Shown in pieces: positions 54,726 to 63,983 of a stretch of DNA of 64,000 nucleotides. A program made the translations under genes and the position numbers. The DNA lies in assembly GCA_019694395.1 (NCBI GenBank), contig JAIBCC010000002.1:412633-476632 (forward strand), written 5' to 3'. The notes under the pieces were generated by a model that was not told where the DNA came from, did no database searches, and was given only the letters and a program-made list of their open reading frames with translations. Origin of the DNA: Pyrinomonadaceae bacterium (lineage in GTDB: Bacteria > Acidobacteriota > Blastocatellia > Pyrinomonadales > Pyrinomonadaceae). Positions within the stretch are counted from its first letter, which is position 1; each line of letters starts with the position of its first letter.

Positions 54726-54758
54726 ACCTTAGTTAAGGTAACAATAAAAAATTTGTTA
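54726..54758. promoter_or_regulatory. Two short palindromes in the lon upstream region
   Basis: ACCTTAGTTAAGGT (54726-54739) has 6-bp arms around GT. It is directly followed by TAACAA (54739-54744)/TTGTTA (54753-54758), 21 bp before the lon start. It is not the CIRCE heat-shock element. A local operator or mRNA hairpin is possible. Confidence 0.3.
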
Positions 54759-54778
54759 TTAGAGAGATTTTCAAATTT

Positions 54779-57202
54779 ATGCAAGAATTTTCCGACCAAA
54801 TGCCAATGGATATTTCACGTCTTCCAATGGTTCCAATCCGAGATGTAGTCATCTTCCCATTTACCAAAGTCGCTTTTAAGATTGGTCGTCCAAGCTCGGT
54901 CAAGGCTCTGGAAGAAGCAATGAATGGTGACAAAAATATTTTTCTCGCCACCCAACATGATGCGTCCATTGATGAACCGAGACCTGATGAAATATTTTCG
55001 ATCGGAACAATCGGTCGTATTTTGCAGGCTCAAAAGCAAGAAAACGGGCAAGTCAAAGTCGTGGTTGAGGGTCGTGAACGGGGAGTTACGGTTCGGGTTG
55101 AACAAGACCCACGCGGACTTTTTTACGCTTTGGTTCGCCGTGTCGCTTCTGTTGACGAATCAGGTTATCGCACCGACGGACTTTTGCAAAAAATTCACGG
55201 TTTGGTCGAACAGTTAATGCGGGTGGCGCCGGATGCTTACACGGATGCGCTTCACGCTTCGCTTCGAGGAATCTCGGCGGCTCAAATTTCCGATGCAATG
55301 TCCTCGCATTTGCGGATTGCCATCGAAGATAAGCAACAGCTTTTGGAAACATTTTCGGTTCAGGAACGGCTTACTTTGTTGATGGAAATTCTCGAAAATG
55401 AAATTGAGAAAAAACAACTTGACCGCACTGTTCACGGACGGGTTAAACGTCAAATGGACAAAACACAGCGTGAATATTATTTAAATGAACAAATTAAGGC
55501 TATCCATAAGGAGCTTGGACGCAAAGACGACAAAGCCGAAATGGATGAAATCCGAAAGAAAATTGAAGAAGTCGGAATGACTGAGGAAGCTAAAGACAAA
55601 GCCTTACAGGAACTTTCGCGCCTTGAAGCAATGCCGCCAATGTCCGCCGAATCAACCGTTTCCCGAACCTACATTGATTGGCTGACCAACGTGCCGTGGC
55701 AACAGCGTTCCGAAGAAATTGAGGATTTAACCGAAGCCGAAAAAGTTTTGAACGAAGACCATTACGGTTTGGAAAAAATCAAAGAACGCATTTTGGAATT
55801 TTTAGCCGTTCGTCAATTGGTCAAAAATCCCAAAGGAACGATTTTATGCTTTGCGGGTGCGCCGGGTGTAGGTAAAACTTCGCTTGGGAAATCAATTGCC
55901 CGTGCTACCGGCAGAAAGTTCGTTCGGCTCAGTCTGGGCGGCGTTCACGATGAAGCCGAAATTCGCGGACATCGCCGCACTTACATTGGGGCTTTGCCCG
56001 GTCAAATCGTTCAATTAATGAAACGCGCCGGAACCGTCAATCCCGTAATATTGCTAGACGAAGTTGACAAACTTGGTCGTGATTTTCGCGGTGATCCAAG
56101 TGCAGCTTTACTCGAAGTGCTTGATCCTGAACAAAATGACACTTTCCGTGACCATTATTTGGATGTTGATTACGATTTGTCACACGTCTTTTTTATCGCT
56201 ACGGCAAATGTTTTACACACAATTCCCGCTCCATTGCAAGATCGTTTGGAAATCCTGAATTTATCTGGATATACCGAACGCGAAAAACTTGAAATTGCCA
56301 AACGTCACTTGTTACCTAAACAGGCTGAAAATAACGGTTTGACTTTGGAACAGGTAAAATTTACTGATGATGGAATTTTAGAAATTATCCGGCATTATAC
56401 ACGTGAAGCCGGTGTCCGTAACTTAGAGCGAGAAATTGGTTCCTGTTTAAGAAAAGTTGCCCGAAAATATGTTGCCTCCGCACATCAAGACAAATTCAAA
56501 GAAATAGTTGACGCAGAAAAAGTGCGTGAATTGCTAGGCAAAATTCGTTTCCGCAAACAAGACCTTTCGCGTAAAAGCGAGGTTGGTTTGGTCAATGGTC
56601 TGGCGTGGACAGAAGTTGGCGGCGACGTGTTGCAAGTTGAAACTACGCTCGTCAAAGGTCGCGGCGAAGTTACATTGACCGGAAAACTTGGTGAAGTGAT
56701 GCAGGAATCAGCACGTGCGGCGCTAACTTGTGTCAGAACCCGCGCCGAAAAACTGGGCATTGATCCTGATACTTTCCGTAAAAAAGATTTGCACATTCAC
56801 GTTCCCGAAGGCGCAATTCCAAAAGACGGTCCAAGTGCCGGAATAACTTTAGCAACTGCGATGGTTTCGGCTCTAACCGGAAAACCCGCCCGTCACGACG
56901 TGGCAATGACCGGTGAAATCACCCTGCGTGGCAAAGTTTTGCCAATTGGCGGAGTTAAAGAAAAATTGTTGGCGGCGCATCGGTTCGGATTAAAAACCAT
57001 CATTATGTCGAAAGATAATGAAAAGGATTTAGCCGATATTCCAGAGGAAGTCCGCGAAGATCTGCAAATTTTCACAGTTGATATGATTGACGAGGTTTTG
57101 GAAATCGCATTGGAAAATGTCAAAGCGACTGAAGTTTTGGAAACACCACAGCTTTGGAAAGCAGATGAAACGTCAGCCGATATTACGGCAACTTTAGAAT
57201 AA
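54779..57202 (+). CDS. lon: ATP-dependent Lon protease
   Basis: 807 residues, typical LonA layout. N-terminal substrate-binding domain (about 13-210; LPMVPIRDVVIFPF), coiled-coil segment (about 200-270), AAA+ module with Walker A GAPGVGKT (360-367) and LLDEVDKL Walker B, then the Ser/Lys protease domain with catalytic S686 (PKDGPSAG) and K729 (GGVKEK). Cytosolic protein quality control and regulatory turnover. Possible palindromic elements lie just upstream. A terminator-like hairpin follows. Confidence 0.95.
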   Translation: MQEFSDQMPMDISRLPMVPIRDVVIFPFTKVAFKIGRPSSVKALEEAMNGDKNIFLATQHDASIDEPRPDEIFSIGTIGRILQAQKQENGQVKVVVEGRERGVTVRVEQDPRGLFYALVRRVASVDESGYRTDGLLQKIHGLVEQLMRVAPDAYTDALHASLRGISAAQISDAMSSHLRIAIEDKQQLLETFSVQERLTLLMEILENEIEKKQLDRTVHGRVKRQMDKTQREYYLNEQIKAIHKELGRKDDKAEMDEIRKKIEEVGMTEEAKDKALQELSRLEAMPPMSAESTVSRTYIDWLTNVPWQQRSEEIEDLTEAEKVLNEDHYGLEKIKERILEFLAVRQLVKNPKGTILCFAGAPGVGKTSLGKSIARATGRKFVRLSLGGVHDEAEIRGHRRTYIGALPGQIVQLMKRAGTVNPVILLDEVDKLGRDFRGDPSAALLEVLDPEQNDTFRDHYLDVDYDLSHVFFIATANVLHTIPAPLQDRLEILNLSGYTEREKLEIAKRHLLPKQAENNGLTLEQVKFTDDGILEIIRHYTREAGVRNLEREIGSCLRKVARKYVASAHQDKFKEIVDAEKVRELLGKIRFRKQDLSRKSEVGLVNGLAWTEVGGDVLQVETTLVKGRGEVTLTGKLGEVMQESARAALTCVRTRAEKLGIDPDTFRKKDLHIHVPEGAIPKDGPSAGITLATAMVSALTGKPARHDVAMTGEITLRGKVLPIGGVKEKLLAAHRFGLKTIIMSKDNEKDLADIPEEVREDLQIFTVDMIDEVLEIALENVKATEVLETPQLWKADETSADITATLE

Positions 57203-57222
57203 AAAAGTTGTCAGACAAAATT

Positions 57223-57268
57223 AAAAGCAAAGTTTTGAATTGGTCGAAATTCTCAGCTTTGCTTTTTT
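57223..57268 (+). terminator. Hairpin terminator after lon
   Basis: AAAAGCAAAG (57223-57232) pairs exactly with CTTTGCTTTT (57257-57266), followed by further T. The 24-base loop contains a second small stem (GAATT/AATTC). Confidence 0.7.
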
Positions 57269-57287
57269 GTTTGCGAATTATTTGGCT

Positions 57288-58676
57288 TTAGTCTTTCACC
57301 AATTTTGTCCAATCCCGAATTTGTTCCCCCAATTTTTCTGCACTTGGCGGATCGTAATTAGAAAAAACTATGACCGTGTAGCCTGTTTTGGGATTAACCA
57401 GCAAAATGGCGTTTATTCCGACCGAACCGCCGGCAATTCCTAAGCCACCATCTTTTCTCGGGTTTCCGTCATCATCAGGGATAGTAATTTTTCCGGTTTT
57501 CAGTGCGACCGAAAATTTCATCAGGTCTTCTGCATTTGAATATCCTCCGCCAGCCGAACTTCCGCGATAGGGACGAGTATCAATGTTATTTACCCAATCG
57601 CCTTTGCCAATTTGTTTGGTGTAGCCGTTAGCAGTGTTGAATGGAGTTTTATCGTTTTCAAAGGAATCGGTATTGGACATCCCAAGCGGCTTAAAAATAT
57701 TTTCGCGGACATAATCGTAATAACTTTTTCCGGTAACTTTTTCAATAATCGCTCCAAGCAAAATATAACCGCCGTTTGAATACTGATCCTTTGTTCCCGG
57801 CTCAAACGCCAGAGGTTTATCGGCAAAAAGCGGGATAAAATCTGAGTTTTTACGGAATTTGTCCTTTGGAGTTTGATCAAATTTTGCCCCGAAAAAATCC
57901 CCGATGCCGCCTTTCATCGTCACCAAATGACGGATAGTAACTTTTTCTCTGGCTTCCTGATTCGGGTAATCAGGCAAATACTTCCCAAGTTTATCATCGA
58001 ACGAAATTTTGCCCTGCTGAACTAATTGCCCAATGGCGATGCGGGTAAATACCTTATTGATTGACCCAAGATTAAATTTAGTTTGCAGGTTATTGGGAAT
58101 GTTTTTTTCCCTATCAGCCAATCCGTAAGCCTTTTCAAAAATAGGTTTATCATCTTTGGCAACTAAAACAACGCCGGAAAATTTATCTTGAGAAACCAAA
58201 TCATTTACATATTTTTCAACGGTCGAATTAAACTCCGAATTAGTTTTTGGAGCTTCACTTTTTGAAGTCTCCTTTGGTTCCTCGGTTTGCTCAAGCTGCC
58301 AACCATCTAATTTAAATGGCGCATTTTTCTCGATCAAAAATGAATACGAAAGCCACCCGCCGGACTTGCCTTGTGCCAATAATCTGATTTCTTCAGCACT
58401 AACTGAAACAATTTTTTTAATTTCCAGAGTTTGGTAATCTGCCCGAACTTCCCGATGAAATTCCAAACGTGGCTCGACAGGTCTGCGTTGCAATGATTCC
58501 GGGGTAAGGTTTTGCTGAAAAAATTCTTTTAATTTTTGCTCATCCCCCGAATTAAAAGCCTCAAAATATCCCAAAACCCGTTTTCCGCCTTCCGTTTTTA
58601 AAATTTCAGAAACATCAATTTGTTGGGCAAAAGTTGAAATAGCAAAAAAAATTAAAACCAAAAATAATGTTTTCAT
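57288..58676 (-). CDS. Secreted serine beta-lactamase-like hydrolase (class C/PBP4-type)
   Basis: 462 residues. Signal peptide 1-18 (IFFAISTFAQQ). A ~110-residue N-terminal domain (about 20-130) resembles snoaL/DUF3887-type accessory folds. The catalytic domain has S-x-x-K in GSINKVF (about 205), Y-x-N in YSNGGY, and a C-terminal GGSVG in place of the KTG-type triad end. Family members are esterases, D-peptidases or beta-lactamases, so antibiotic resistance should not be assumed. It converges with lon. Confidence 0.85.
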   Translation of the reverse strand: MKTLFLVLIFFAISTFAQQIDVSEILKTEGGKRVLGYFEAFNSGDEQKLKEFFQQNLTPESLQRRPVEPRLEFHREVRADYQTLEIKKIVSVSAEEIRLLAQGKSGGWLSYSFLIEKNAPFKLDGWQLEQTEEPKETSKSEAPKTNSEFNSTVEKYVNDLVSQDKFSGVVLVAKDDKPIFEKAYGLADREKNIPNNLQTKFNLGSINKVFTRIAIGQLVQQGKISFDDKLGKYLPDYPNQEAREKVTIRHLVTMKGGIGDFFGAKFDQTPKDKFRKNSDFIPLFADKPLAFEPGTKDQYSNGGYILLGAIIEKVTGKSYYDYVRENIFKPLGMSNTDSFENDKTPFNTANGYTKQIGKGDWVNNIDTRPYRGSSAGGGYSNAEDLMKFSVALKTGKITIPDDDGNPRKDGGLGIAGGSVGINAILLVNPKTGYTVIVFSNYDPPSAEKLGEQIRDWTKLVKD

Positions 58677-58764
58677 AGTAGATTGGATTCTAAATTTTAT
58701 TGCCGCAAAAATAATTAAGAAAAAGCAAAGAGATTGTTAAGAATGTAAAATTATCCGGTAATTG

Positions 58765-58793
58765 TTGATTGTTAAATATTAAATGGCTAATAA
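58765..58793 (+). promoter_or_regulatory. Possible promoter of the histidine kinase gene
   Basis: TTGATT at 58765-58770 and TAATAAT from 58788, separated by 17 bases, lie 15 bp ahead of the kinase ATG. The leader would be very short, so the transcript may be near-leaderless. Confidence 0.3.
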
Positions 58794-58808
58794 TACGATT
58801 TGGAAGTT

Positions 58809-60587
58809 ATGAACAAATTGCAGTTTCAAAATTTGTTGATTTTGGGTTTAGCTCTTTTGCTTGGCGTTTTGGCGTTTTTTCAATACAAATGGGTTGGACA
58901 AATCAGCGAAGCGGAAAAAGAACGAATGCAAAAAAGGCTTGATGTAGATGCGCAAAATTTTGCCGAGGATTTTAACAGAATTGTGCAAAATGCCTATTTT
59001 ACCTTTCAAGCCAATAGTGAGAACTGGAATGAAAATTTTCTTGAGCATTATATTTTGTGGCAACAAAAATCTCAGTATCCGCAATTAATAAAAGAATTTA
59101 ACTTGATTAAGTCGAATAACGAAATCGCCCGGTTTGATGAAAAAACCAAACAATTCAATCCGATTTCTGCTAATTACAATTTCATTGATTTGCAAAATCA
59201 TTTTGAACCGATTGACGAAAAGGAATTGACTTTAACAATGCCGATTTATGACCAATCAACTCGTTTGCCGGGAATTCGACAAAGGATAACTGAGATGGAA
59301 ACACATTCGGAGATTCCGGCTCCAATGATTCAAATGCCCAATATTATTGCCTTTTTGCAAATAAAACTGGATGAAGATGTCATCAAAAATGAGATTTTAC
59401 CAGATTTGACCAAAAAATATTTTCCCGAAGGTGATTACAAATTATCGGTTTACAGCCGAAATCAAAATGTTGGACTTTTTCAAACTGAAAAACTTGATAA
59501 TCCTGATGCCAGCGTGCCGATTTTTGAACTCTTACCTGATAATTTGGCTTATTTTGTCAATAAAGATTTGATGACAACGCTCAATAATTCTAAGGGAACT
59601 GGGCAATTTGTCCTTAATCGCCGTTTTGAAAGCAGGATTTCAAATATTCCGCAAAATTCTACGGGAACTCTTAAAATCCAAATTCTAGGCGGAAATAATA
59701 ATCGGAATTTTGAAAAAAATGCCTTTTCATCGAATAGTCAATGGGCTTTAAATATCCAACATAAAAACGGTTCTTTGGAACAATTTGTCGGAAGCTCACG
59801 CCGCAAAAATTTATTGCTGAGTTTTGGAATTTTAGGATTATTGGGCGGCAGTATTGGTCTGATTTTTTTATCTGCCCGCCGTGCCCAAGTGTTAGCTCAA
59901 CGTCAATTGGATTTTGTTTCTTCTGTTTCTCACGAATTCCGCACGCCGATCGCGGTTATTTATTCGGCAGGTGAAAATCTGGCGGATGGGGTAGCACGCG
60001 AGGGCACACAGGTTTCACGTTACGGCAATTTAATTAAAGGCGAAGGCAAAAAGCTTTCGGCGATGGTAGAACAAATTTTAGAATTTGCCGGAGCACGTTC
60101 AGGTCACAAAAAATATGATTTTCGTGAAACAAACATCAAAAATATTATCGAAAGCGCGATAAATGATTGCGCCCCTTTGATTGCCGAAAAACAATTTGAA
60201 GTCGAAACAGAACTTCAAGAAAATTTGCCCTCAATTCAAGCCGATAAAAATTCCCTTTCGCATGCCATCCAAAATTTAATTATCAATGGAATTAAATACA
60301 GCAATGGCAATAATTGGCTCAAAATCTCAGCCAAAAATGGCGACGGCACAATCAAGGTTGTAGTCGAAGACAGAGGAATCGGGATTGGTAAAAAAGATTT
60401 GAAGCAAATTTTTTCACCGTTTTATCGGGCTAAAGATGTAGTTGATGCTCAAATTCACGGCAACGGATTAGGGCTAAGTCTGGTTAAACAAACCGTTGAA
60501 GCACATCACGGAAAAATCGAAGTTGAAAGTGAAATTGGAAAAGGAAGTAAATTCAGTATTCAGTTGCCAGTGCATAGTGGTCAGTAG
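58809..60587 (+). CDS. Sensor histidine kinase with periplasmic domain
   Basis: 592 residues from ATG 58809; a TTG 9 bases upstream is possible. Membrane helix near 8-24, a ~310-residue extracytoplasmic sensing region with no recognised domain, a second helix (about 335-354), then HisKA with H375 (SVSHEFRTP) and HATPase_c (NLIINGIKYSNG, DRGIGIG, GNGLGLSLVKQ). It phosphorylates the response regulator encoded 85 bp downstream. The stop codon overlaps a short repeat cluster. Confidence 0.9.
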   Translation: MNKLQFQNLLILGLALLLGVLAFFQYKWVGQISEAEKERMQKRLDVDAQNFAEDFNRIVQNAYFTFQANSENWNENFLEHYILWQQKSQYPQLIKEFNLIKSNNEIARFDEKTKQFNPISANYNFIDLQNHFEPIDEKELTLTMPIYDQSTRLPGIRQRITEMETHSEIPAPMIQMPNIIAFLQIKLDEDVIKNEILPDLTKKYFPEGDYKLSVYSRNQNVGLFQTEKLDNPDASVPIFELLPDNLAYFVNKDLMTTLNNSKGTGQFVLNRRFESRISNIPQNSTGTLKIQILGGNNNRNFEKNAFSSNSQWALNIQHKNGSLEQFVGSSRRKNLLLSFGILGLLGGSIGLIFLSARRAQVLAQRQLDFVSSVSHEFRTPIAVIYSAGENLADGVAREGTQVSRYGNLIKGEGKKLSAMVEQILEFAGARSGHKKYDFRETNIKNIIESAINDCAPLIAEKQFEVETELQENLPSIQADKNSLSHAIQNLIINGIKYSNGNNWLKISAKNGDGTIKVVVEDRGIGIGKKDLKQIFSPFYRAKDVVDAQIHGNGLGLSLVKQTVEAHHGKIEVESEIGKGSKFSIQLPVHSGQ

Positions 60588-60657
60588 TCAGTTGAAGGCG
60601 TTCAGTTCTCAAATTAATAAATTGATTGCTGACCACTGATAACTGATAACTGATAAC
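60576..60657. repeat. Inverted repeat with three tandem TGATAAC heptamers
   Basis: AGTGGTCAG (60576-60584) and CTGACCACT (60629-60637) are exact reverse complements. The right arm runs into TGATAAC repeated three times (60637-60657). The left arm overlaps the end of the kinase gene. TGATAAC is the reverse complement of GTTATCA at 15315-15321. Confidence 0.65.
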
Positions 60658-60672
60658 TGCACACCGACCACC

Positions 60673-61353
60673 ATGAAAATATTATTAGTTGAAGACGAAG
60701 AAGGATTAATCTTTACCTTAACTGATCGTTTAATTAGCGAAGGTTACAAGGTAACAACAGCCCGTGATGGTGAAGCCGGATTAAATGCCGGATTAAATAA
60801 CTCCTTTGATGTCATTATTCTAGATATAATGCTGCCAAAAAAAAATGGATTTGATGTGTGCCGTGAATTACGGGCTAAAGGAATTTTTACCCCCATTTTG
60901 ATGCTAACCGCCAAAGGCGAAACGATTGATAAGGTTGTAGGACTCAAACTTGGGGCGGATGATTATTTAACTAAACCTTTTGAAATTATTGAACTACTCG
61001 CCAGAATCGAAGCGCTTTTGCGGCGTTCCACCAATACTATCGCAAACTCTTTGGAATCTTATAGTTTTGGGGATATTGAGATAGATTTTCGCCGCGCAGA
61101 AGTTAAGAAAAGCGGGATTCCGCTTGATCTTTCGGCAATGGAGTTCAAAATTCTGCAATATTTTATCGAACATCGTGGAGAAGTTCTAAAACGCGATGAA
61201 TTGTTGGATGAAGTTTGGGGCTATGATGCGATGCCAACCACCCGAACGGTTGATGTTCACATTGCCTGGTTACGACAGAAACTTGAAGAAAATCCGCGCT
61301 ATCCTGTTTATATTCAGACGGTTCACGGTTTTGGCTACAAATTTACCGCATAA
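60673..61353 (+). CDS. OmpR-family response regulator
   Basis: 226 residues. Receiver domain with phospho-acceptor D51 (ILDIMLP), the acidic pair E7-D8 and the LTKPFE lysine (near 101), followed by an OmpR/PhoB winged-helix domain (about 125-223; DLSAMEFKILQYFIEHRGEVLKRDELLDEVWGY and TVDVHIAWLRQKLE). It acts with the kinase upstream. Its last 19 bases overlap the convergent TrhA-like gene. Targets unknown. Confidence 0.93.
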   Translation: MKILLVEDEEGLIFTLTDRLISEGYKVTTARDGEAGLNAGLNNSFDVIILDIMLPKKNGFDVCRELRAKGIFTPILMLTAKGETIDKVVGLKLGADDYLTKPFEIIELLARIEALLRRSTNTIANSLESYSFGDIEIDFRRAEVKKSGIPLDLSAMEFKILQYFIEHRGEVLKRDELLDEVWGYDAMPTTRTVDVHIAWLRQKLEENPRYPVYIQTVHGFGYKFTA

Positions 61354-61994
61354 GGCAAAACGTAAATTGCAATTGCCAAAAAGTGTAAAATACTTCCGCC
61401 CAAAACAAACAAATGCCAAACGGCGTGATGATGTTTGAGGCTTTCCCAACCATAAAAAATTGTGCCGAGTGAATAGGCTAATCCGCCTGCCACAACCAAA
61501 ATCAATGGAGCTAGCCCTAATCGGCTAAACAATGGCTCAACTGCTACGATCCCGATCCAACCCATTACTAAATAGGAAATTACGGATGCCGCACGGAATT
61601 TGTGATGAAAGAAAACCTTGAAAATTATTCCGCCCAGAGCAAATAACCAAACTAAAATGAAAAGACCGGTTCCAAAAGTTCCGCGCAGAGCCACTAAAGT
61701 AAAAGGAGTGTAAGTTCCTGCAATTAACAGATATATGCAGCAATGATCTATTAATTGCAGAGTCCTTTTAAGATTTGGCGAACTCGCACTGTGGTAAAAA
61801 GTTGAAGCGGAATACAAGATAACCAAAGACAATCCATACACCACACTGCTCAAAATGTGCCAAAAATCGCCGTGGATGCTCGCTAAATAAATTAGTAATC
61901 CCAAACCAAATAAACTCAAAATCAGACCAAAACCATGCGTCAAAGCATTGGCTACTTCTTCGATTGACAAATTTTTGAAGTTTTTAATTAACAT
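61335..61994 (-). CDS. TrhA/hemolysin III family (PAQR) membrane protein
   Basis: 219 residues from ATG 61994, the standard family length; a longer reading from 62057 adds a non-conserved tail. Seven membrane helices. EEVANALTHGFG, STFYHSA, DHCCIYLLIAGTYTPF and HHHAVWHLFVLGGSILHF include the conserved histidines and Asp thought to bind zinc. Bacterial members affect membrane-energetics homeostasis; actual hemolysin activity is doubtful. It converges with the response regulator gene. Confidence 0.9.
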   Translation of the reverse strand: MLIKNFKNLSIEEVANALTHGFGLILSLFGLGLLIYLASIHGDFWHILSSVVYGLSLVILYSASTFYHSASSPNLKRTLQLIDHCCIYLLIAGTYTPFTLVALRGTFGTGLFILVWLFALGGIIFKVFFHHKFRAASVISYLVMGWIGIVAVEPLFSRLGLAPLILVVAGGLAYSLGTIFYGWESLKHHHAVWHLFVLGGSILHFLAIAIYVLPYAVNL

Positions 61995-62103
61995 TTCATT
62001 TTTCCGAATATTAACATAAAATCCAACCTGCCAATAATATGACAGATTTTCTTTCAAAAATCCGCTTATCTATGTAATAGTTTTGTAAAAGGAGGTTTAT
62101 TTG

Positions 62104-62541
62104 ATGAAATATAACTTAGAAAATATTAAAGTCAAAAATCCCTGCTCAATGGATTGGGAGGATATGACTGGAAATGATGAAATCCGTTTTTGCGGCAGAT
62201 GCCAACAAAACATTTATAATATTTCCGAGATGCCGAAACGCCGCGCATTAAAAGTTTTGAACCAACCTAATGAAAAGATTTGTATCAGTTATTTTCTGGA
62301 TGAAAAAAAACAGATTATCACTCAAACTTACCCCGGAATTTTCAAGCGCAATTTTGCCAAAATAATTCCCCTATTTTTAGCTCTGATTTTTAGTTTTTCC
62401 TCAATTCAAGCTATGCAAATTAAAAATGGAAAACCTCGAAAAAAAAGAGTTTCAAAACACTACAAAAATAAGAAAAAAGTCATTCCAATCAAACGAATTA
62501 TTGGTAGGCAAACAATTGGATTACCTCACTCAAATCAATGA
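62104..62541 (+). CDS. Cys-rich membrane protein with C..W..M..RFC..C domain
   Basis: 145 residues from ATG 62104, with a strong AAAGGAGG site at 62088-62095. The N-terminal domain (about 10-70) has NPCSMDWEDMTGNDEIRFC-GRC-QQNIYNIS, a pattern also seen at the N-terminus of cell-envelope or carboxypeptidase-regulatory proteins in several Gram-negative phyla. The three cysteines (C13, C31, C34) may bind a metal. A membrane helix (about 87-105) and a very basic C-terminal tail follow. Function unknown; possible regulator or envelope sensor. Confidence 0.7.
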   Translation: MKYNLENIKVKNPCSMDWEDMTGNDEIRFCGRCQQNIYNISEMPKRRALKVLNQPNEKICISYFLDEKKQIITQTYPGIFKRNFAKIIPLFLALIFSFSSIQAMQIKNGKPRKKRVSKHYKNKKKVIPIKRIIGRQTIGLPHSNQ

Positions 62542-62543
62542 TT

Positions 62544-63983
62544 TTAAAATTCGCTTTCTGAGGTCGCTCTTTCGCGTCGGGCTACACCGGTGGCATAAGC
62601 AGCTTCTTCAACTTCTTTTGCAACGGCTTCGCCAACCCGTTTATCGAAAACTGAAGGGATAATATAATCGGGATGCCTTTCATCATCCGAAATAATTCCG
62701 GCAATTGCATTGGCGGCAGCGATCTTCATTTCTTCGTTAATCCTTGAAGCACGGCAGTTTAGCGCACCCCGAAAAATTCCCGGAAAGCAAAGAACGTTAT
62801 TGATTTGGTTTGGGTAATCGGAGCGTCCTGTTGCCATCACAGCAACGTAATCAACCGCCTGCTCAGGCATAATTTCAGGAATCGGATTCGCCATAGCAAA
62901 AACAATTGCGTCTTTTGCCATATTTTTGAGGTCGTTTTCGTCAATTACACCCGGAACACTTAACCCAAAGAAAACATCTGCACCTTTGATAACATCGTGA
63001 ATCGTGCCTTTTTCTTTATTCGGGTTAGTGTGACGGGCAAACCAATCCTTGACCCAATTCATATTTTCTTTGCGACCTTCGTAAAGCGCACCGCTGGTAT
63101 CGCAGCCGATTAAATTTTTAACTCCGGCTGCCATTACGATTTTACTGCAAGCAACTCCTGCGGCACCGATACCGTTGACAACAACCTTGATTTCGTCCAT
63201 TTTCTTGTCAACAATTTTTAGTGCGTTAATGAGCGCAGCCAAAACCACAACCGCAGTTCCGTGTTGATCGTCGTGGAAAACCGGAATATCAAGTTCCTCT
63301 TTCAAACGGTCTTCGATCTCAAAACAACGCGGTGCAGAAATATCTTCCAAATTGATACCGCCGAAAGCAACTGCTATATTTTTAACCGTTCTGACAATTT
63401 CGTCAGGGTCTTTGGTATTCAAACAAATCGGAAATGCATCAACTCCCCCGAATTCTTTGAATAATTGCGCTTTTCCTTCCATAACAGGCATTGCCGCTGC
63501 GGGTCCGATGTCGCCTAAGCCTAAAACCGCAGTTCCGTCCGAAACTACTGCCACCGTATTTTTCTTAATGGTTAAATTAAAGGCTTTTTCGGGATCTTTG
63601 TGAATTGCCTCGCAAACACGACCAACTCCCGGTGTATAAGCCATGGAAAGATCGGCTCGTGTTTTTAAAGGAATTTTAGAAGTAACTTCGATTTTTCCGC
63701 CGATATGAATGAGAAAAGTTTTATCTGAGGATTGAATTACCTCAACTCCGTCAATACTGCTAACTTCTTTGACGATTTCTTCATCGTGCTTTTCCGAATA
63801 AGCATTAACGGTAATGTCACGAATCAAAAAATCCTTTCCTGCGGAAACAATATCAATCGCACCAATGTCGCCGCCGACTCGACCGATTGCTGTTGTAATT
63901 TCGCCTAATTTTCCTGGTTTATTATGAATTTTGACACGCAAAGTCAAACTGTAGCTTGCGTTTGGGGTTGGTTTATGTTGCAC
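62544..63983 (-). CDS. NAD(P)-dependent malic enzyme with N-terminal ACT domain
   Basis: 479 residues. An ACT-like regulatory domain (about 10-95; LTLRVKIHNKPGKLGEITTAIGRVGGDIGAI) precedes the malic-enzyme core, with YTPGVGRVCEAI (catalytic Tyr), LNTKDPDE, FHDDQHGTAVVVLAAL and the GIGAAGVACSK dinucleotide loop. It oxidatively decarboxylates malate to pyruvate, with the ACT domain implying allosteric control. The start is GTG at 63983 with AGGTC upstream. It converges with the Cys-rich protein gene, two bases apart. Confidence 0.93.
   Translation of the reverse strand: MQHKPTPNASYSLTLRVKIHNKPGKLGEITTAIGRVGGDIGAIDIVSAGKDFLIRDITVNAYSEKHDEEIVKEVSSIDGVEVIQSSDKTFLIHIGGKIEVTSKIPLKTRADLSMAYTPGVGRVCEAIHKDPEKAFNLTIKKNTVAVVSDGTAVLGLGDIGPAAAMPVMEGKAQLFKEFGGVDAFPICLNTKDPDEIVRTVKNIAVAFGGINLEDISAPRCFEIEDRLKEELDIPVFHDDQHGTAVVVLAALINALKIVDKKMDEIKVVVNGIGAAGVACSKIVMAAGVKNLIGCDTSGALYEGRKENMNWVKDWFARHTNPNKEKGTIHDVIKGADVFFGLSVPGVIDENDLKNMAKDAIVFAMANPIPEIMPEQAVDYVAVMATGRSDYPNQINNVLCFPGIFRGALNCRASRINEEMKIAAANAIAGIISDDERHPDYIIPSVFDKRVGEAVAKEVEEAAYATGVARRERATSESEF

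Noticed and set aside
57288..58676. Beta-lactamase-fold protein as an antibiotic-resistance gene
   Set aside because: It has the S-x-x-K and Y-x-N of the broad family, but an atypical third motif and an extra N-terminal domain; esterase or peptidase roles are at least as likely.
60637..60657. Triple heptamer as a CRISPR array
   Set aside because: Units are only 7 bp, directly abutting and without spacers; no cas gene is in the window.
61335..61994. Hemolysin III as a virulence toxin
   Set aside because: Members are widespread conserved membrane proteins linked to membrane homeostasis; the name is historical.
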